Positions 11,701-24,354 of a DNA stretch of 64,000 bases are shown piece after piece. The notes beneath the pieces were generated by a model. It was not told the DNA's origin, did no database searches, and saw nothing but the letters and a program-made list of their open reading frames with translations. Source of the stretch: Clavelina lepadiformis (Eukaryota; Chordata; Ascidiacea; Aplousobranchia; Clavelinidae); contig NC_135240.1 in NCBI RefSeq assembly GCF_947623445.1, positions 28,582,001 to 28,646,000 of the forward strand, written 5' to 3'. The translations under genes and the position numbers were made by a program. The stretch's first letter is position 1. Every line of letters begins with the position of its first letter.

Positions 11701-13104
11701 GTCTACCTTTCGGACAAACTCAGCAACATAGCATCGCCATTTAGTACATCTTCACATTTTCCATATACGTTTATTTATTTACGGAAGGTTTAAAACTTGT
11801 ACGTTTTTATCTATGATTTATTATTATCTTTAAACATCTGGAATATCGTGGCCTGGTGCCACATAACTGTTGACACCCTGTTGTTGACAACAAAAAAGAA
11901 ATAACAATTTTAACTACGCACGTGCTAAAATTTTTTCGTGGCGTCAGAAATTGCAAGCTGTTGTTTCTGAGTACTACCCTGCTATTTGGGACGTTATGTA
12001 ATGCTGATTAGTAATTTTCTGGGGCAAGGTCGTATAGTATTATTTTGTTTATTTGTTGTCGTTTTTTGTGGGGGAACGAAAAGTAAAATGCTAACCATCA
12101 TAGCGTAATAAAATAATAATTCCACCGGCAAACACAATGCGGGAAAATGAAGCAACGCCAAAAAAGCTTAAAACGTGCTAATCTAACCAAATGATAAAAA
12201 CGAATAGTGGTAAACACGGCTACTAAACCCAACATACAATAAATAACCCACAAAAATTACTACAGAAAAATTACGCTCACAAACATAAGTAATAAATTAT
12301 CTTAAATTTGCATAATGATGCAGTGCGGTAACTAGGCTATAAATAAGCTGATAAAACAGACTTGTAAAGATACACTTAATAATATGGCAATCAATCGATC
12401 AATCAATCAATCAATCATTTTATTTTTCGTCAAAAGCGAGTTGAGAAGAACGGCTGTTGTTGTTGCACAGCAGCCTGCTGTGATCATGTAGCGCCCTCTT
12501 ATTGTTTACTGAGCACTCAGCCATTGACAGGCTGCTGTTAGTAGTGTGTAACGCAAGGCTGCTGCTCAAGACGTAATAAGCCGGAGACCGTGGTTTCTCG
12601 AGTAGCACCCTGCTGTTGTATGTTGCTGAAAACTGGACAACTTACAGTTTGTTTACATCAAGGGTGTTCAAGACGTGAATATAACTCGCGCTATTCTCAC
12701 CCACACAACCAATGGTTAAGTATCTCTTTTTTAAAAACCAACGCATACTTTTCTTGAAAAAAAAATCCACATCAGCTGCTCACTTTGTTGAAAAACTAAA
12801 CTGCAGTTCATTACGTCACGATTAGCAGCCTGTAAATCACTGAGCAGCAAGCAATAGCAGGGTGCTATTAGAAAACAGCACGCTGCAGCAATTACTCCTT
12901 TGGTTACGACCCCGCTTCCTAAAATGATCTACAAATGTTGCACGCGTGAACGTGATTCAAATTATTAGTCTAATCTAAGCATCAAGCTTGGATTGATTTC
13001 TGTACATTGTCGGTGACTGAGTGGCCCCAATTCATGTACCAATAGGTAGTAGACTGATGTTAATGTTCTCCGTTTACTTTTTAGAACCGGAACCAAAGTA
13101 ATGA
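8785..13104. other. gene-poor intergenic region
   Basis: I see no supported exon in about 4.3 kb. It holds an AT dinucleotide run around 8920-8950, a dispersed repeat (10310-10600), a short repeat shared weakly with 37.5 kb (9085-9165), an (ATCA)n run near 12390-12418, and a cluster of CAGCAG/CTGCTG words between about 12455 and 12890. Confidence 0.5.
10310..10600 (+). repeat. dispersed repeat, copy 1
   Basis: It shares long blocks with the METTL27 intron copy at about 26925-27265, for example TTATTATTGGTTCTCAACGA, GCAGAGAATGAAGCTGCGTT and GGAAGTAATCAAAAC. Similarity looks like 80% with indels. No terminal repeats or coding potential seen. Confidence 0.7.
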
Positions 13105-13116
13105 ATGTTAATCTCC

Positions 13117-15700
13117 ATGTCGGCGAAGAAAAAGACAGTTCAGTTTCACCGAACCAAGACCGGTTTTGAAGAGTTCGACCCAGAAAATTGGTGCGACCTT
13201 ACGTTAGCTGAAGGGTATGACAAGTCAGTGCAGCCTTATAACGAGGACGTTGACATGATCGAACCCGATGGATTAGTTCTTGGGGCCGACTGCTGCGTGG
13301 AAAGCTCCTTTGATACGACAGGCGATGCCGGCGAAGTAGTGTGGAGTAGGTCTTCTGGAGTTACGATAGTCAAGGATGGCAACCAGCAGTCTCGTCAACA
13401 CACAGAGCAACCAGCTGGGGGGGCTGATCCAACAACTACAAATTTGAAACGAAAAAAGAAAAAGAACAAAGGACGGAGGAAAAAGAAACAATTTAGAGGT
13501 AGGTCAGACTACAGAGTATAGGAATAGGCTATGGACATTTTCAGCAAAACCATTTGTGCGACATTCAACCAAAATTGATAAATGACCTCCAGAAAAAAGA
13601 GAAAGGAATGAAAACTGACCAGACTTTCAGAGCCACCTGAAGAAATTACAAGGAAATTGACTTGATTCAATCTGTTTATGACCTAAAAATTGAGGAGAAA
13701 AGGAAAGTTCCCTGCGATCTTTTTCGCCTAAACAAGATCAAAATAGAGGAGTAAAGCGAATTTGCAGTTGCCACTGTTTCACCAAAATATGAATTTCCTC
13801 TGAGCCACGGCCAGGTCAAACCGAGTTTAAGCCGCTTGCCTGTGACTTATATCTTATATCACCACTGTTTAGTGTGCTCATGCCAAACCAAAGTGGAAAA
13901 CGTGGCAGCTGCTATAGCATACTTCCCTATATATGTTTCGGCATTTTTTACAACTTATTTTTTTTTCAGAAATATAAGTTTTTTTTTAAATCATGTTTAA
14001 GTTTTTGCCCTTTTAGTAACTTTATTTTCTCCTTAACATTTTTTTAAGAAAACAGTTTTTTGAGCATATCAGGCGGCGGTTCTTTTTACTAATATCAAGC
14101 TAGTGTAGAAATTTGAGGTTTTACAAACTGTGATGAGACCAAAAGTAGCAAACATTGTTACGTCATCGTGTCATTCAAATGACTCAGTTGTGATGTCATA
14201 ATGCCCAATTAAAATTAATAACTACGAATCAGTATCAAACAAATAATGTCAAATGAGCTCGGCTGATCGCAGTTTATAAACCTGTGCTAATTGCTCTGTC
14301 ATTCTCCATACAGTAAGGTAGAGAAAATGCCACCAACACATATCCGGCTACAACATAGTTTGGGACTGTGCGTGAGGTAATGTTTGAAATTATTAAATAG
14401 TTTTTAATATTTCATTTGAAATAACTAGGCCAAGCTCATCTTAGGTTTCCAGGCACAGCTCGCCACTTTGCTAGATCTTTCCGATGTGGCCCTAGCTGCG
14501 ATTCAAGTCGTCGCTTTTGATGTGAAAATAAAAAAGGAGAAATGTTTCAAGCATGAGACAGAACAACCCGTCTCTTTCCATTTTTCTGCAAATATTCCTT
14601 CATCATTCAGAAATTACTTTTGCTTAAAAAATCCTAGTTGTGAAAATACATGATAAACTCTGCCAGGTGTGCTGCATGTTAAGCTCATACCATGGGCATG
14701 ACCTGGTGCTTCTAGGGTTTGTTTTGCTCATGTTAACCTGCTAATTTTTCCAGGCAGAGCAAGGTTGCAGCTTAGCGTGCTTTTTACCGCATTGATTTTT
14801 TTGGTTTATTCCTGAAATATAAACAAAAACACATTTAAATCAACATCTGCTGACATATCTAACTTACTTGCGGGGGCATTCCCACATTTTTGCGCAATCC
14901 CAGACCTTTCTCTTGTGTAGGTTGGTATTTCTATGGTTGCCAATTATGATAGAAATATCGTCAGTATCAATCATTTTGCTGGTTTTATAATTTTGTGTTT
15001 TTTGTCCAGTTCTATTTTTTTCTTAACATCTTACTGGAGCAATATCTAAGCAGTTGGTAATTTGCTTTCATTACATCATAATCATGCGACATTGTTGTCA
15101 GGTCAGGTTCAAGGTAGGAACTCGACACAGTGGAAGGCAGGAGATGACTGCATGGCGCTCTACGAGGACGATGGACTTTATTATCGAGCAACAATCACCG
15201 AAGTCCACGAAAATGAAGGTCTCGTGCTCGTCAATTACAACGACTACAACGAGGACGACGCAATCGCAATTAAAGATATTTATCCAGCGAGTCTTTGGGA
15301 GAATGCCGGGATCAATGTGACTCAGCCGACATCTTCCGCACGAAGCACAACCGACAACAATTTCCTCAAACCAACGACAAAAGCGAAGAAAACTTTCAAA
15401 GTAGTTGACAACTCCGACCAGAGATCTTCGTCAAATTTTCACTCGTTCCAGAATAACTTGCCTGGGGCTGATTTTATGGCGACCCCTGGTGGTGAGTTTA
15501 CCCCTCCTGCTTTTCCTTTCGCCCCTCCTACCATGCAAAATGGGTTTATCCAATCAAACCTGTTTGAAAATGTTGCGCAATCAAAAGAAGCTCTCTCGAA
15601 GATGCTGACCAGTTGGTACATGGCGGGTTACCACACGGGTTATTACAGGGGATTCACCGCAAGCCCCACAGCATCGAACTTGAAAAACAAACCACCGTGA
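13117..15700 (+). CDS. SMN1: survival motor neuron protein (SMN)
   Basis: Two coding exons: 13117-13498 and 15102-15700 (phase 1 junction AGAG|GT...CAG|GTCAGG), 326 aa. SMN oligomerises, binds Gemin2 and assembles Sm cores on snRNAs. Visible parts: N-terminal Gemin2-binding region (VQFHRTKTG, then WCDLTLAEGYDKSVQPY, like vertebrate WDDTALIKAYDKAV); a Lys/Arg-rich stretch before the intron (KRKKKKNKGRRKKK); a Tudor domain at about 138-185 (WKAGDDCMALYEDDGLYYRA, NYNDYNEDD); a short Pro-rich segment; and a C-terminal YG box (LTSWYMAGYHTGYYRGF). The long poly-proline runs of mammalian SMN are missing. ATG 13117 best fits the family; an in-frame ATG at 13105 adds four residues. The 1.6-kb intron shows nothing coding. 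Confidence 0.95.
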
Positions 15701-16620
15701 AAAGTTTCATGAAATTTGAGACTTTCTTGTCAAATTATCCTAAATTTGAAATTTTCCTGTTAAATTATTTCCTGAATTAACAGGCTATTTTGTGGGTGCC
15801 TCAGTTAACAGGTGACCTTATTGACTTGATTTCTATTTGATTATCTTCACGTCACGTGGTCGCAAGTACCTAATTTTTGCAGTGCTATAAAATTTTGTTG
15901 TGCGAATAAGTTGTGTGTGCAGGTTTGTTTGTTTTTTTGTTGTTGACGATTCTTAACCAAAGATAAATTGCAGTTGTCCCGAGTAAGTTTAGCTGATAAC
16001 AGTTCGGTAAAAATGACCTTGGCGTTGTGTGTTGTTCGAGATGTTTTGTCGTAAATCCTTGGCCAGCTTCTTGTTGACCTTTGACCTTTCTGTGGACAAT
16101 CCGTTGTTGGATCTCACACACAACAGATCACGTGCTTTCAGCGAACTACTCGTGTTAATATTTAACCGTAGTATATTTGCTTTATGTCGTCATAATACAG
16201 CCATGGCGTTGAAAATATCAATTTCAGTTCCGTAAATGAAATCAAAAATTAAACAAGTTGTTTCCCAGCCGCGTTGGTCTTGATCAGCAAATACTTAGTC
16301 AGATAAAATTGCTGGAAAGTTATTTACGACTCATCACAACATGGCAGTGCAAAGTCTGGGCTGGAGATGACGAAAGCAGTCAGTGATAAGCTCGTCTTGG
16401 TTGTTAATCATTGGCTAAATGTTTAACTGGTTCTTTTTTGCCAGGCACAAAGATGTTCTGATTGGAACAGGCGCAACGAAAATATCTGACTCGTGAAAAC
16501 ACTTTTTCAGAATTTGAAGAATTACTAAGAACGACTGCAGAGTGACCAGGTTTTAAATCGCAACATAAGATTAAGGCAGATTATCTGAAAGCGACCGCTA
16601 GCTGCACCGAACGAAGTGTA
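15701..16620. other. intergenic DNA between SMN and the LRR genes
   Basis: No exon, RNA gene or repeat that I can support. It should hold the SMN 3' UTR and the promoter or 5' UTR of the LRR gene that starts at 16621. Confidence 0.4.
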
Positions 16621-19600
16621 ATGAAGTTTCGAAGGAGATTACTGGTTGTGTTTATGTTGTCGTTGATTGGTCGAGCCAAAAGCGATTCTGAAACTGAAGT
16701 TGATGATTTGGACAATGGTTGCACCGTCACAAGACTGAAACCAAATGCTGAAGACACCAAAACGTAAGATAATTTCTATCCACGCCTGCTACCATAGTCG
16801 AGGACTCAATTCAATTTGTAAGAAATTACGCAAGTGCCACGGCTACGGTCAGGGCCGACGATTTTTTCTTCTGTTCAAACAAATTAAAATTCAAAGTTTT
16901 TTGTCCACGAACGCGCCGGGACCAAAAGAAAGCAAAGTTGTGTGGATTCTAAATGTTTCTTGTTGACTTGATTAGGACTCTGGCTGCTACGGTTGAAGCT
17001 TTGTTGTAAATTCAGCCGTTTAAAGAATAAAGTAAAAAACGTTCATTTATCCACATAGAAATTGGTGGAAGATGCCACTGCCACATCTCAACTGTTCTAA
17101 CTTAAACGCCACAAGATTTGATCCAACCGGTGTGCTGGGTGACGTCAAGAGCATCTCGCTCTCCTACAACAAGTTGATAGAATTCCACATCAGCGACCTC
17201 GAGATCTTCACCAACCTCACCAAGCTGGAGGTGAGGGCCAACCAGCTGCAGCGCATTGTTGCTTCTCCCCAAGACAACTTCACGATCGCCTCTGTGACGT
17301 CAGTGCATTTCACGTAAGTCGATATTTTAACCGGCCGTGTTGCTGTAAATATACTGTGTACGACAAAAGAAAGCAAGTTGAAGGAATTGTGGCTTCATAA
17401 ATCATCTGTTTGTTGGCAGACATAATAAACTTGAAGCAATTCCAACGAAGGCGCTGAAGAGTTTTCCAAACTTGGAAGCGTTGACGATATACAGCAACAA
17501 TATTCACACCGTTACGGACGATGACTTCAAGTTCAACTCCAAGCTCAAGGTAATGCGCTAGAGATGAATTATTATTTTCCTTATCTTGCTTTGTTTGTGC
17601 CAAAAAATGCGAAATTTGTGAAAGGAAACCGAATTTGTTCAACTATCAACGAATGACGCAGCAGTCAGTAACTTGTGACGTACATACCACCTCTTGTATG
17701 TTCTTTCTTCTGCATTTTAAGATTTCTATGTGCAATAATAAATGGTCATTAATTGTGTGGTCGCCCTGCAAGTGGTCATATGTGTCTTGAGCAGTGCCGT
17801 TATGTCTGTTTTATGAACATACTAGGTCTGATTCCTTGTGGAATTCTGAGCATAACAACCGGCTCATTATTATTCACGAGCACAATTAAACATCCATATT
17901 TATGCAAATACACATGTCATGTCCGACATTCATTTTCAAATCTTTTTCCGAAGTGATTTTGATATTGTGGCATTACGTTGTATATTAACTTATAAACATT
18001 CTTATTTTCTTTATGCTTTGATATTAATTTTAGCACGTTAGTTTAACCCTATTTTAACTACGCTTGGTCTCTCCCGCACACAGTCACAGCAAAACGTGGC
18101 GTACAGTTGCATTGTTTGCTGTAGAAACTTGAAATCTGGTGACTTTTCCTAAAAAAATGTTCAGCTATCTGTCCATGTTTGTTTGATAAAGTTGGATTTT
18201 GTAATTTTTGAGATATTGTGATATTTTCATAATTTTGCTCTCTCTCCGCATTGAAGCGTATTACTCATTTACGCACCAATAACTCGACTAACTATTCTCT
18301 TGCGTTTTCTTCTCGCGGTCAGTTGGTCTTCCGCACAGCGGGGGCGCGGCGTAGCAAGAAAAATTTCTAGAAATGTGTCACTTTTAGAAATACTTAATTT
18401 ACACTACCTTCACTTTCTTTAGTTTTACAATTATGATGTATACAGAAAGCCAGATGTTTTTGCTACAAACCTGTAAAAATCCGATCAGTTTACGACGTAT
18501 AGTTTTCTAGTAATTAACGATTGAAAATGTGTGTGCGGGGTCGGCCACACCTAGTTAAAATGGTAAAGTCGCGAGCCTGGTTAGGATAGGGTTAACTTAT
18601 TAAGCCTAACTTGAGCTTTAAAATTGCAAACTGCATGGCCAGCACCTTCAAATTTCCTGTGCTGAGAAAACTCACCGCATTCGTGTAGGAAGCACACGAC
18701 TGTTAGCCCAAGTCTTTTCCCTCTTAAGCTGCCTGTGAGCTTCGTCTTGTTCTCTTACACTTGATCACATTAACTCATAATTGTGACCAAACAAATCGTG
18801 TTTCCGCAGTACTTGTACCTTGGCCCCAACCCCATTACGTCATTCAGTGGTGGCTGGCTGAGGAAGATGACTCAGTTGACTGGACTTAGTCTGCGAGGAT
18901 CCAACCTCGAGAAGGTTCCCCTCCCCATCTCCAACATGAGCTGTGAGGTTTGCCGCTCTTGCCTGCTCCTAACGGTAGTTTTGTAAATTTCTCCGCTTTC
19001 TCTCAAAGCGCTTATTTACCTCGACCTGTCTGGGAACCACATTGACAAGATCGACGCCGGCGCTTTTAAAAACTGCAGCAAACTTAAATGGATTGAGCTA
19101 TCTGGCAATAACATGACCGCACTTGACCGGGATGCTTTTCGAGGTAGAGTCTGCTTGCATTGTTCCGTCATAATAAGACAATTGACCACTTTTACTATTT
19201 AGGAGTTCACCAGTTGAAGGCGATGGACTTCTCGGATAATTTGCTTGAGACGCTTCCTGAAAACTTGTTCTCTGACCTCAACAAAGAATCTTTGAACATA
19301 GATCTCTACGAAAATCCCCTAAACTGCAACTGCAGCTTGAGTTGGTTCAAGACATGGACCAATGAGGTAATAACAAGATTATGTTACGTCACACAGAGAA
19401 AGACAGGCTAAGACTTATATTTTCGAAATTTCAGTTGGAAGACTTGGACATTTCGAACGAGATTCGTTATAAATGCGAACAACCCGCCCGAAACCACAAC
19501 AAAAAGTCTCACCAAGTCAGTCTAGACGACTTCACTTGTGAAAGTGATGACGTCATTTGGACAGGTCAGTTGCGTAATGTTGCAAATAATTCCGCCGAAA

Positions 19601-21751
19601 CTTCTTTTCATATCATGGCCTGCATTCAATTTCAGTTTAGCTTAATCAAGAGTAGGCTATGTAGGCCTACTCATCCAACAGAAACCTTCATATACAGTCT
19701 CTTATGAAAATATCACTGTTATGTCATAATGACTTACTCTGACCGTTTTTCGGGGCGTTTAGATTGTCAGGGACGACCCAAGACAACCACGACTCTGCCG
19801 CCTTCAACCACAACGACCACCTCCACCGCCCCAAGACCGTGCCCAGACTCGTGTGTCTGCTTTGATGGTTCAGGCAAGATTCACTTAAGCTCGTCTGGTG
19901 CGTCCTACGTCGAACCAGCACCGCTGTGAGAAGCAGTTCGTTGTTTCCCGCTCTGCTTAGATCCCGCTTTTTATTTTTGTATTTTCTTTTCAAAGCCCTC
20001 ATTGGCTGGCTCACATTTTCCCGCGCATTCATTGCGTCAAAGCCGGACTGAAGGCAATCCCCGTTGACAAAATCCCAACCGATGTGAAAATGATATCGTT
20101 ATCCGGCAACAAAATAACAACCTTGGACTTTAGCGATCTGAGCAAGTTTCCAAAACTTTCGGTTCTTGACCTGAAAAGTGAGTGAGTGAGAAATTCTTCG
20201 TGTTTTTGTAATATTTTGGGTCATTTTTAAAAATTTTTGAAGAAAATGAAATCGCGAAAATCAAAGCGACCAAGAAGCAGCTCCCTCAAGTGACCAGTTT
20301 AAATCTCCGCTTCAATAATCTCAGTAGCATCACCAAGGATCACTTTAGGTGCTTCCCCAACCTTAAAACTGTGGCCTTATACCACAACAAGCTTACCCTG
20401 ATTCCTGAAGACCTTTTCGCTTTTAACAGGTTTATGGATAATTTTTCTTTTATCTACTTAAGAAAACAACAACGCTTTCGCAGTTGTAGAGCGTTGTATT
20501 GTGTGTGTGTGTGTGTGGCCTCATCATCATCTTAATCCTTATCCTGGTGTTTTTGTCTTGTTCAAGGAAACTAACTAGCCTTTATTTGGGTCCGAATCCT
20601 GTGAAAAAATTTAAAGAAGATTTCGTGAAAAATTTGAACCTAAGAAGTCTCTCGCTGCGTAATATGTCTCTGACCGCAGTTCCCGCGTCAATCGGACAAC
20701 TGGTGAGTTAACGTCACACAGAATCGCTTCTCCGCACGCGATGTGAGGTTATTTAAGTTCATGTGATTTCACCATCACCCAGGTTAATCTCTCTTACGTC
20801 GATTTGAGCGACAACCTCATCACCGAAGTGAAGAACTCGACGTTTTCAAAATGCACCAAGCTCTTCCGGCTGAGCCTGGAAAACAACAAGATCTCAAACA
20901 TAGAAGCGAACGCTTTCAAGTAAGACGACTCTTTCCCGAGCTCTGATTAAACTCGGTGTTGTTGCCTGCTCATGGTTGTTGCTCTAGATTCTAGAGTCTA
21001 GAACACCTTAAGTTTCTTGAATCGATAAACCGACGCTTCTTTTTGTGCACCATCTAGCGGCGCCACATCGCTGAGTAGCTTGCTTCTCTCCGAGAACCAG
21101 ATAAAGAGTTTGCCGTCTTCCGTCTTCACCAACATCAGCCAGGAAGAGCTTGAGGTTGAATTGTGGGAGAATCCCTTCGTCTGCGATTGCAAATTGAAGC
21201 CTTTCAAGAAGTGGGTCGACCAGGTGACGTAGGCAAAGACCGCTTTTTACCGGTTCCCACCGGTTGGCAGTGGCTCAGTGCGGCCGCAAAGCAGTTTACA
21301 AATTTGAATTCAACTTTACTTGTAATTCTTTTGAACTTGCCCGTTCAGATGGAAGCGATTGATCCAACCATCGACATCCGCTTCCAGTGCAACCAACCTT
21401 TGACGCTTCACGACCAATATTCCGATCAACTCTCATCTGATGACTTCACATGCGATGACGACGGGAGTCCATTCGTTCCAACAAGTAAGTGGCACTAATT
21501 CATGTTTAAATATGAACCATTATGAATGAACTGTATTTGAGTGTGACGCAAGAATTCTCTTTGTTGCGTCAGGTCAATGCAAGGTACCTAACACCGCTGG
21601 ACAAGTGGCGCTCGCAGTGGTTATAACTTTCTTATGCACTTTGTTATGTGGGATTGTGGCGTGGCGTTGCACTTTTAAACGCAAGTACGGCCACTTGCTG
21701 AGATACGCCAGTCAGAGAGACGACTACGGTGACATGGAGGAGCTCCAGTGA
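16621..21751 (+). CDS. LRR transmembrane receptor with two LRR ectodomains
   Basis: Fifteen exons assembled: 16621-16763, 17059-17313, 17420-17549, 18810-18942, 19009-19143, 19203-19366, 19435-19564, 19763-19925, 19996-20177, 20243-20429, 20567-20702, 20783-20919, 21058-21223, 21349-21484 and 21573-21751. All junctions use GT/AG and keep frame. The protein has a signal peptide (RRLLVVFMLSLIG), LRR domain A with a C-terminal cap (NPLNCNCSLSWFKTW), a Thr-rich linker (TTTTLPPSTTTTTST), LRR domain B with N-cap CPDSCVC and C-cap PFVCDCKLKPFKKW, a membrane span (VALAVVITFLCTLLCGIVAW) and a short tail (KYGHLLRYASQRDDYGDMEELQ). Ligand and pathway are unknown. Domain A could in principle be a separate gene, but the 19564/19763 junction is in frame and A has no membrane anchor of its own. 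Confidence 0.8.
18047..18591. mobile_element. piggyBac-type MITE in LRR gene intron
   Basis: 545 bp bounded by TTAA on both sides (18043-18046 and 18592-18595). The ends begin CCCTAT and finish ATAGGG, and the subterminal sequences are imperfect inverted repeats (TTTTAACTA and CCCGCACAC blocks). No transposase. TTAA duplications with CCCTA ends are the hallmark of piggyBac elements. It sits in the 1.26-kb intron between exons 3 and 4 of the first LRR gene. Confidence 0.8.
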
Positions 21752-21892
21752 AGAACTTCCGTGAAATCTCTTGATATGAACATCTCTGTGGTCTCCTTCT
21801 ATCTCTGTCGTAGATTGCTGTAAAAAAATTTTAATCAAATTTCCCAAACTCTCGCGGCGAGTGTTGACGTCAGTGTTTGTGTAAATTACGTC

Positions 21893-21898
21893 AATAAA
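21893..21898 (+). terminator. AATAAA poly(A) signal of the first LRR gene
   Basis: AATAAA lies 142 nt after the stop at 21751, with a TG-rich stretch just downstream (TTGTGTGTGG). Confidence 0.65.
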
Positions 21899-22317
21899 AG
21901 TTTGTAAAATATTGTGTGTGGCACAGTCGGTGTACATAGCCATCATATCTGTCACTTGAGTTTTGGCGCTTATAATCAAATCAATGCAAACCATCCATCA
22001 CCGTGAAACTGCTGTTGGTGTGACTTGCATTACTCGGTTAATGATTAACATTTCTATGTGTAGGCACTGGTTCTATCGTTTTGTTAATCAGAACAACACT
22101 GACAGATTAAAGCTCGGCTGTAACAGCGATGAAGGGAGTAAACGCAACAAATCAGGGAAACTTCTCAAAGTAGATCAAGACTTTTAAATCAACTGAAGCG
22201 ACTTGATGCGTTTTATGAGGTTAGAAAAAAGCAGGCAAATGAGAAACAAAGATCTCTGTCTTGTATTTCAGTGAAAAAAGTCACTAAGGTTGTGGGTTAG
22301 ACATAAATATAAGTAAA

Positions 22318-24223
22318 ATGGAATCAACTTCAAGTCATGTACGAGTCATCGTTGGAGTCATGCTTTGTTCCGTTCTTGCTCCTCTCCAGGACGTAACTGG
22401 ACAGTTGTTCAGGCCCCCGAAGTTTTGGAGTTGCCCCCAGAACTGCTCGTGCTTCGACGAGAGCGGAATACAGCACTGGCCTCTACCTGGATCGACACCG
22501 GCTCGTAAAGATCCAACCCGGTAAGTTCCATCGGAGATTGATCGAATCCTTTGATGTGGAGCCCCCTTCTTCACCATCCAGGTCGCTCTGGATGGAGAAG
22601 AATCCCCGAGTGGAATGCATCGGATCCGGACTCACCCGGATTCCGGTGGAGGAGATTATGGATGACGTCGAAATGCTTTTTATGTCTTCGAACAACATTC
22701 CGAAAATCTCATTGGCTGATTTAAAGAAGTTCAAGAATTTGAAGGTTTTGAATCTAAAGCGTGAGTAGTTACGTGTCAACAAACTTCATCGCCCACTATT
22801 GGCGTTGATGACGTCAAACCTCATTCACACATGTTGCCAGGAAGTTAAACTTGGTTGGAACTTGCAGGAAATAAGATCCGCTCCATAATAGCGGACGCGG
22901 ACACGACTCTGACAAATGTAACCACTCTCACTCTTCGCTTCAACGAGATCGCTTTTCTCTCCAAAGAGCATTTTCAGAGTTTTCCGAACCTGAAGTATCT
23001 ATCCATCTACCACAACCACATCACCACCTTACCGGGCGATATGTTCAGATTCAATCCGTCAGTTGCCGACTTTATTAAGCAGATTATCTTTCACTGAAGC
23101 TTTGTTGTGCACCTAATCCTTGTTCTATCTACGTTGTTCTTGTTGCAGATATCTTAATAGACTTTATCTGGGGCCGAACCCGATCAAATCTTTCTGCGAT
23201 GATTTCCTGAAGGAATTGAACCTAAAGCGGCTCACGTTGAGGAACATGTCGTTGACCGCCGTCCCCCCCAGCATCAGCAGGATGGTAATATCCGCCATGT
23301 CATGGTCGCGTTCCAGACTTCCAGCGATATCGTCATTCGAGAATTTCTTTCGCAGAGCAACCTCGTGTTTGTTGACTTAAGCGACAACCAGATAAGTGAA
23401 GTGAGAAACAACTCCTTCTCTCCTTGCAAGAGTTTAATTCGGGTTATTCTGGAGAATAATTTTATCACATCAATCGAAGAAAACGCTTTCAAGTAAATTC
23501 AACCCACAGATAGTTTTTTGCGAAGTAAAGTGAGCCCATAATGCTGTTTGTGATGCATCTGCAAGGCGTCTTATTACCATATTTGGTGTGTTTATAGCGG
23601 AGCAACTTCTCTGAGAACAATCCAGTTATCGGAAAACAGACTGACGTCACTTCCTGGTGGCATACTTTCTAATGTGAGCGTTGAAAGGCTGGACGTGGAA
23701 TTATGGGAGAACGAGTTTTTCTGCGACTGCAGCTTGAAAGATTTTAAAATCTGGGTGGATCAGGTACCGCACGTGGGCGCTTGAGCGCTAAAAAGTTTTC
23801 AAGAATTTCAAGAATTTTTCAAGAATTAAAATTTTTTTCTTTCCAACGGTTCGTAGAGGAACGCGATAGACCCAACCACTGACGTTCGATTTCGTTGCAG
23901 CCAGCCAATGAGGATGCGCAATAAATATTCCGATGACGTCACATCCGATGACTTCACTTGCCAGAGGAAGAACGTCATATACAAAGGTATTGACGTAGCT
24001 TCAATTTTTTTATTCACTTGAAATAAAACTTCATTGTTTTCTCACAGAGAGAAAGACGATTTACACCGGGGAGGAGATGGCTATAGCGGTCATGCTCACT
24101 TTTCTGTGCACTTTGTTATGTGGGATTGTGGCGTGGCGTTGTACTTTTAAACGCAAGTACGGCCACTTGCTGAGATACGCCAGTCAGAGGGACGACTACG
24201 GTGACATGGAGGAGCTCCAGTGA
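22318..24223 (+). CDS. LRR transmembrane receptor, single ectodomain (tandem paralogue)
   Basis: Starts at ATG 22318 with a signal-peptide-like segment, then N-cap CPQNCSCF. Exons seen: 22318-22520, 22582 to about 22759, about 22868-23058, about 23149-23283, about 23356-23491, about 23598-23763, about 23859-23985 and about 24047-24223. LRRs: MLFMSSNNIPKISLADLKKF, TLRFNEIAFLSKEHF, LYLGPNPIKSF, VDLSDNQISEV. C-cap: FFCDCSLKDFKIW. Membrane span and tail match the upstream LRR gene almost exactly (CTLLCGIVAWRCTFKRKYGH, then DMEELQ). Exon for exon it resembles domain B of that gene (LRNMSLTAVP in both), so the pair arose by tandem duplication. Probable role: cell-surface recognition; ligand unknown. 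Confidence 0.8.
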
Positions 24224-24345
24224 AGAACTTCCGTGAAATCTCTTCATATGAACATCTCTGTGGTTTCCTTCTATCTCTGTCGTAGATTGCTGTAAAAAAT
24301 TTTAATCAAATTTCCGAAACTCTCGCGGCGATTGTTGACGTCATA
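24093..24345 (+). repeat. near-identical membrane/tail/3' UTR block shared by the LRR pair
   Basis: This block and 21630-21870 differ at only about seven positions over roughly 230 bp, across the end of the membrane span, the tail, the stop and into the 3' UTR. The ectodomain exons of the two genes differ widely. A possible poly(A) signal AATAAA follows at 24349-24354. Confidence 0.8.
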
Positions 24346-24354
24346 TAAAATAAA

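Noticed and set aside
12455-12890. CAGCAG/CTGCTG cluster as a structured RNA
   Set aside because: Words recur in both orientations but no single convincing fold or coding frame emerges.
19763-21751. LRR domain B as an independent gene
   Set aside because: No signal peptide or start codon fits; the junction from domain A is in frame and domain A has no anchor of its own.
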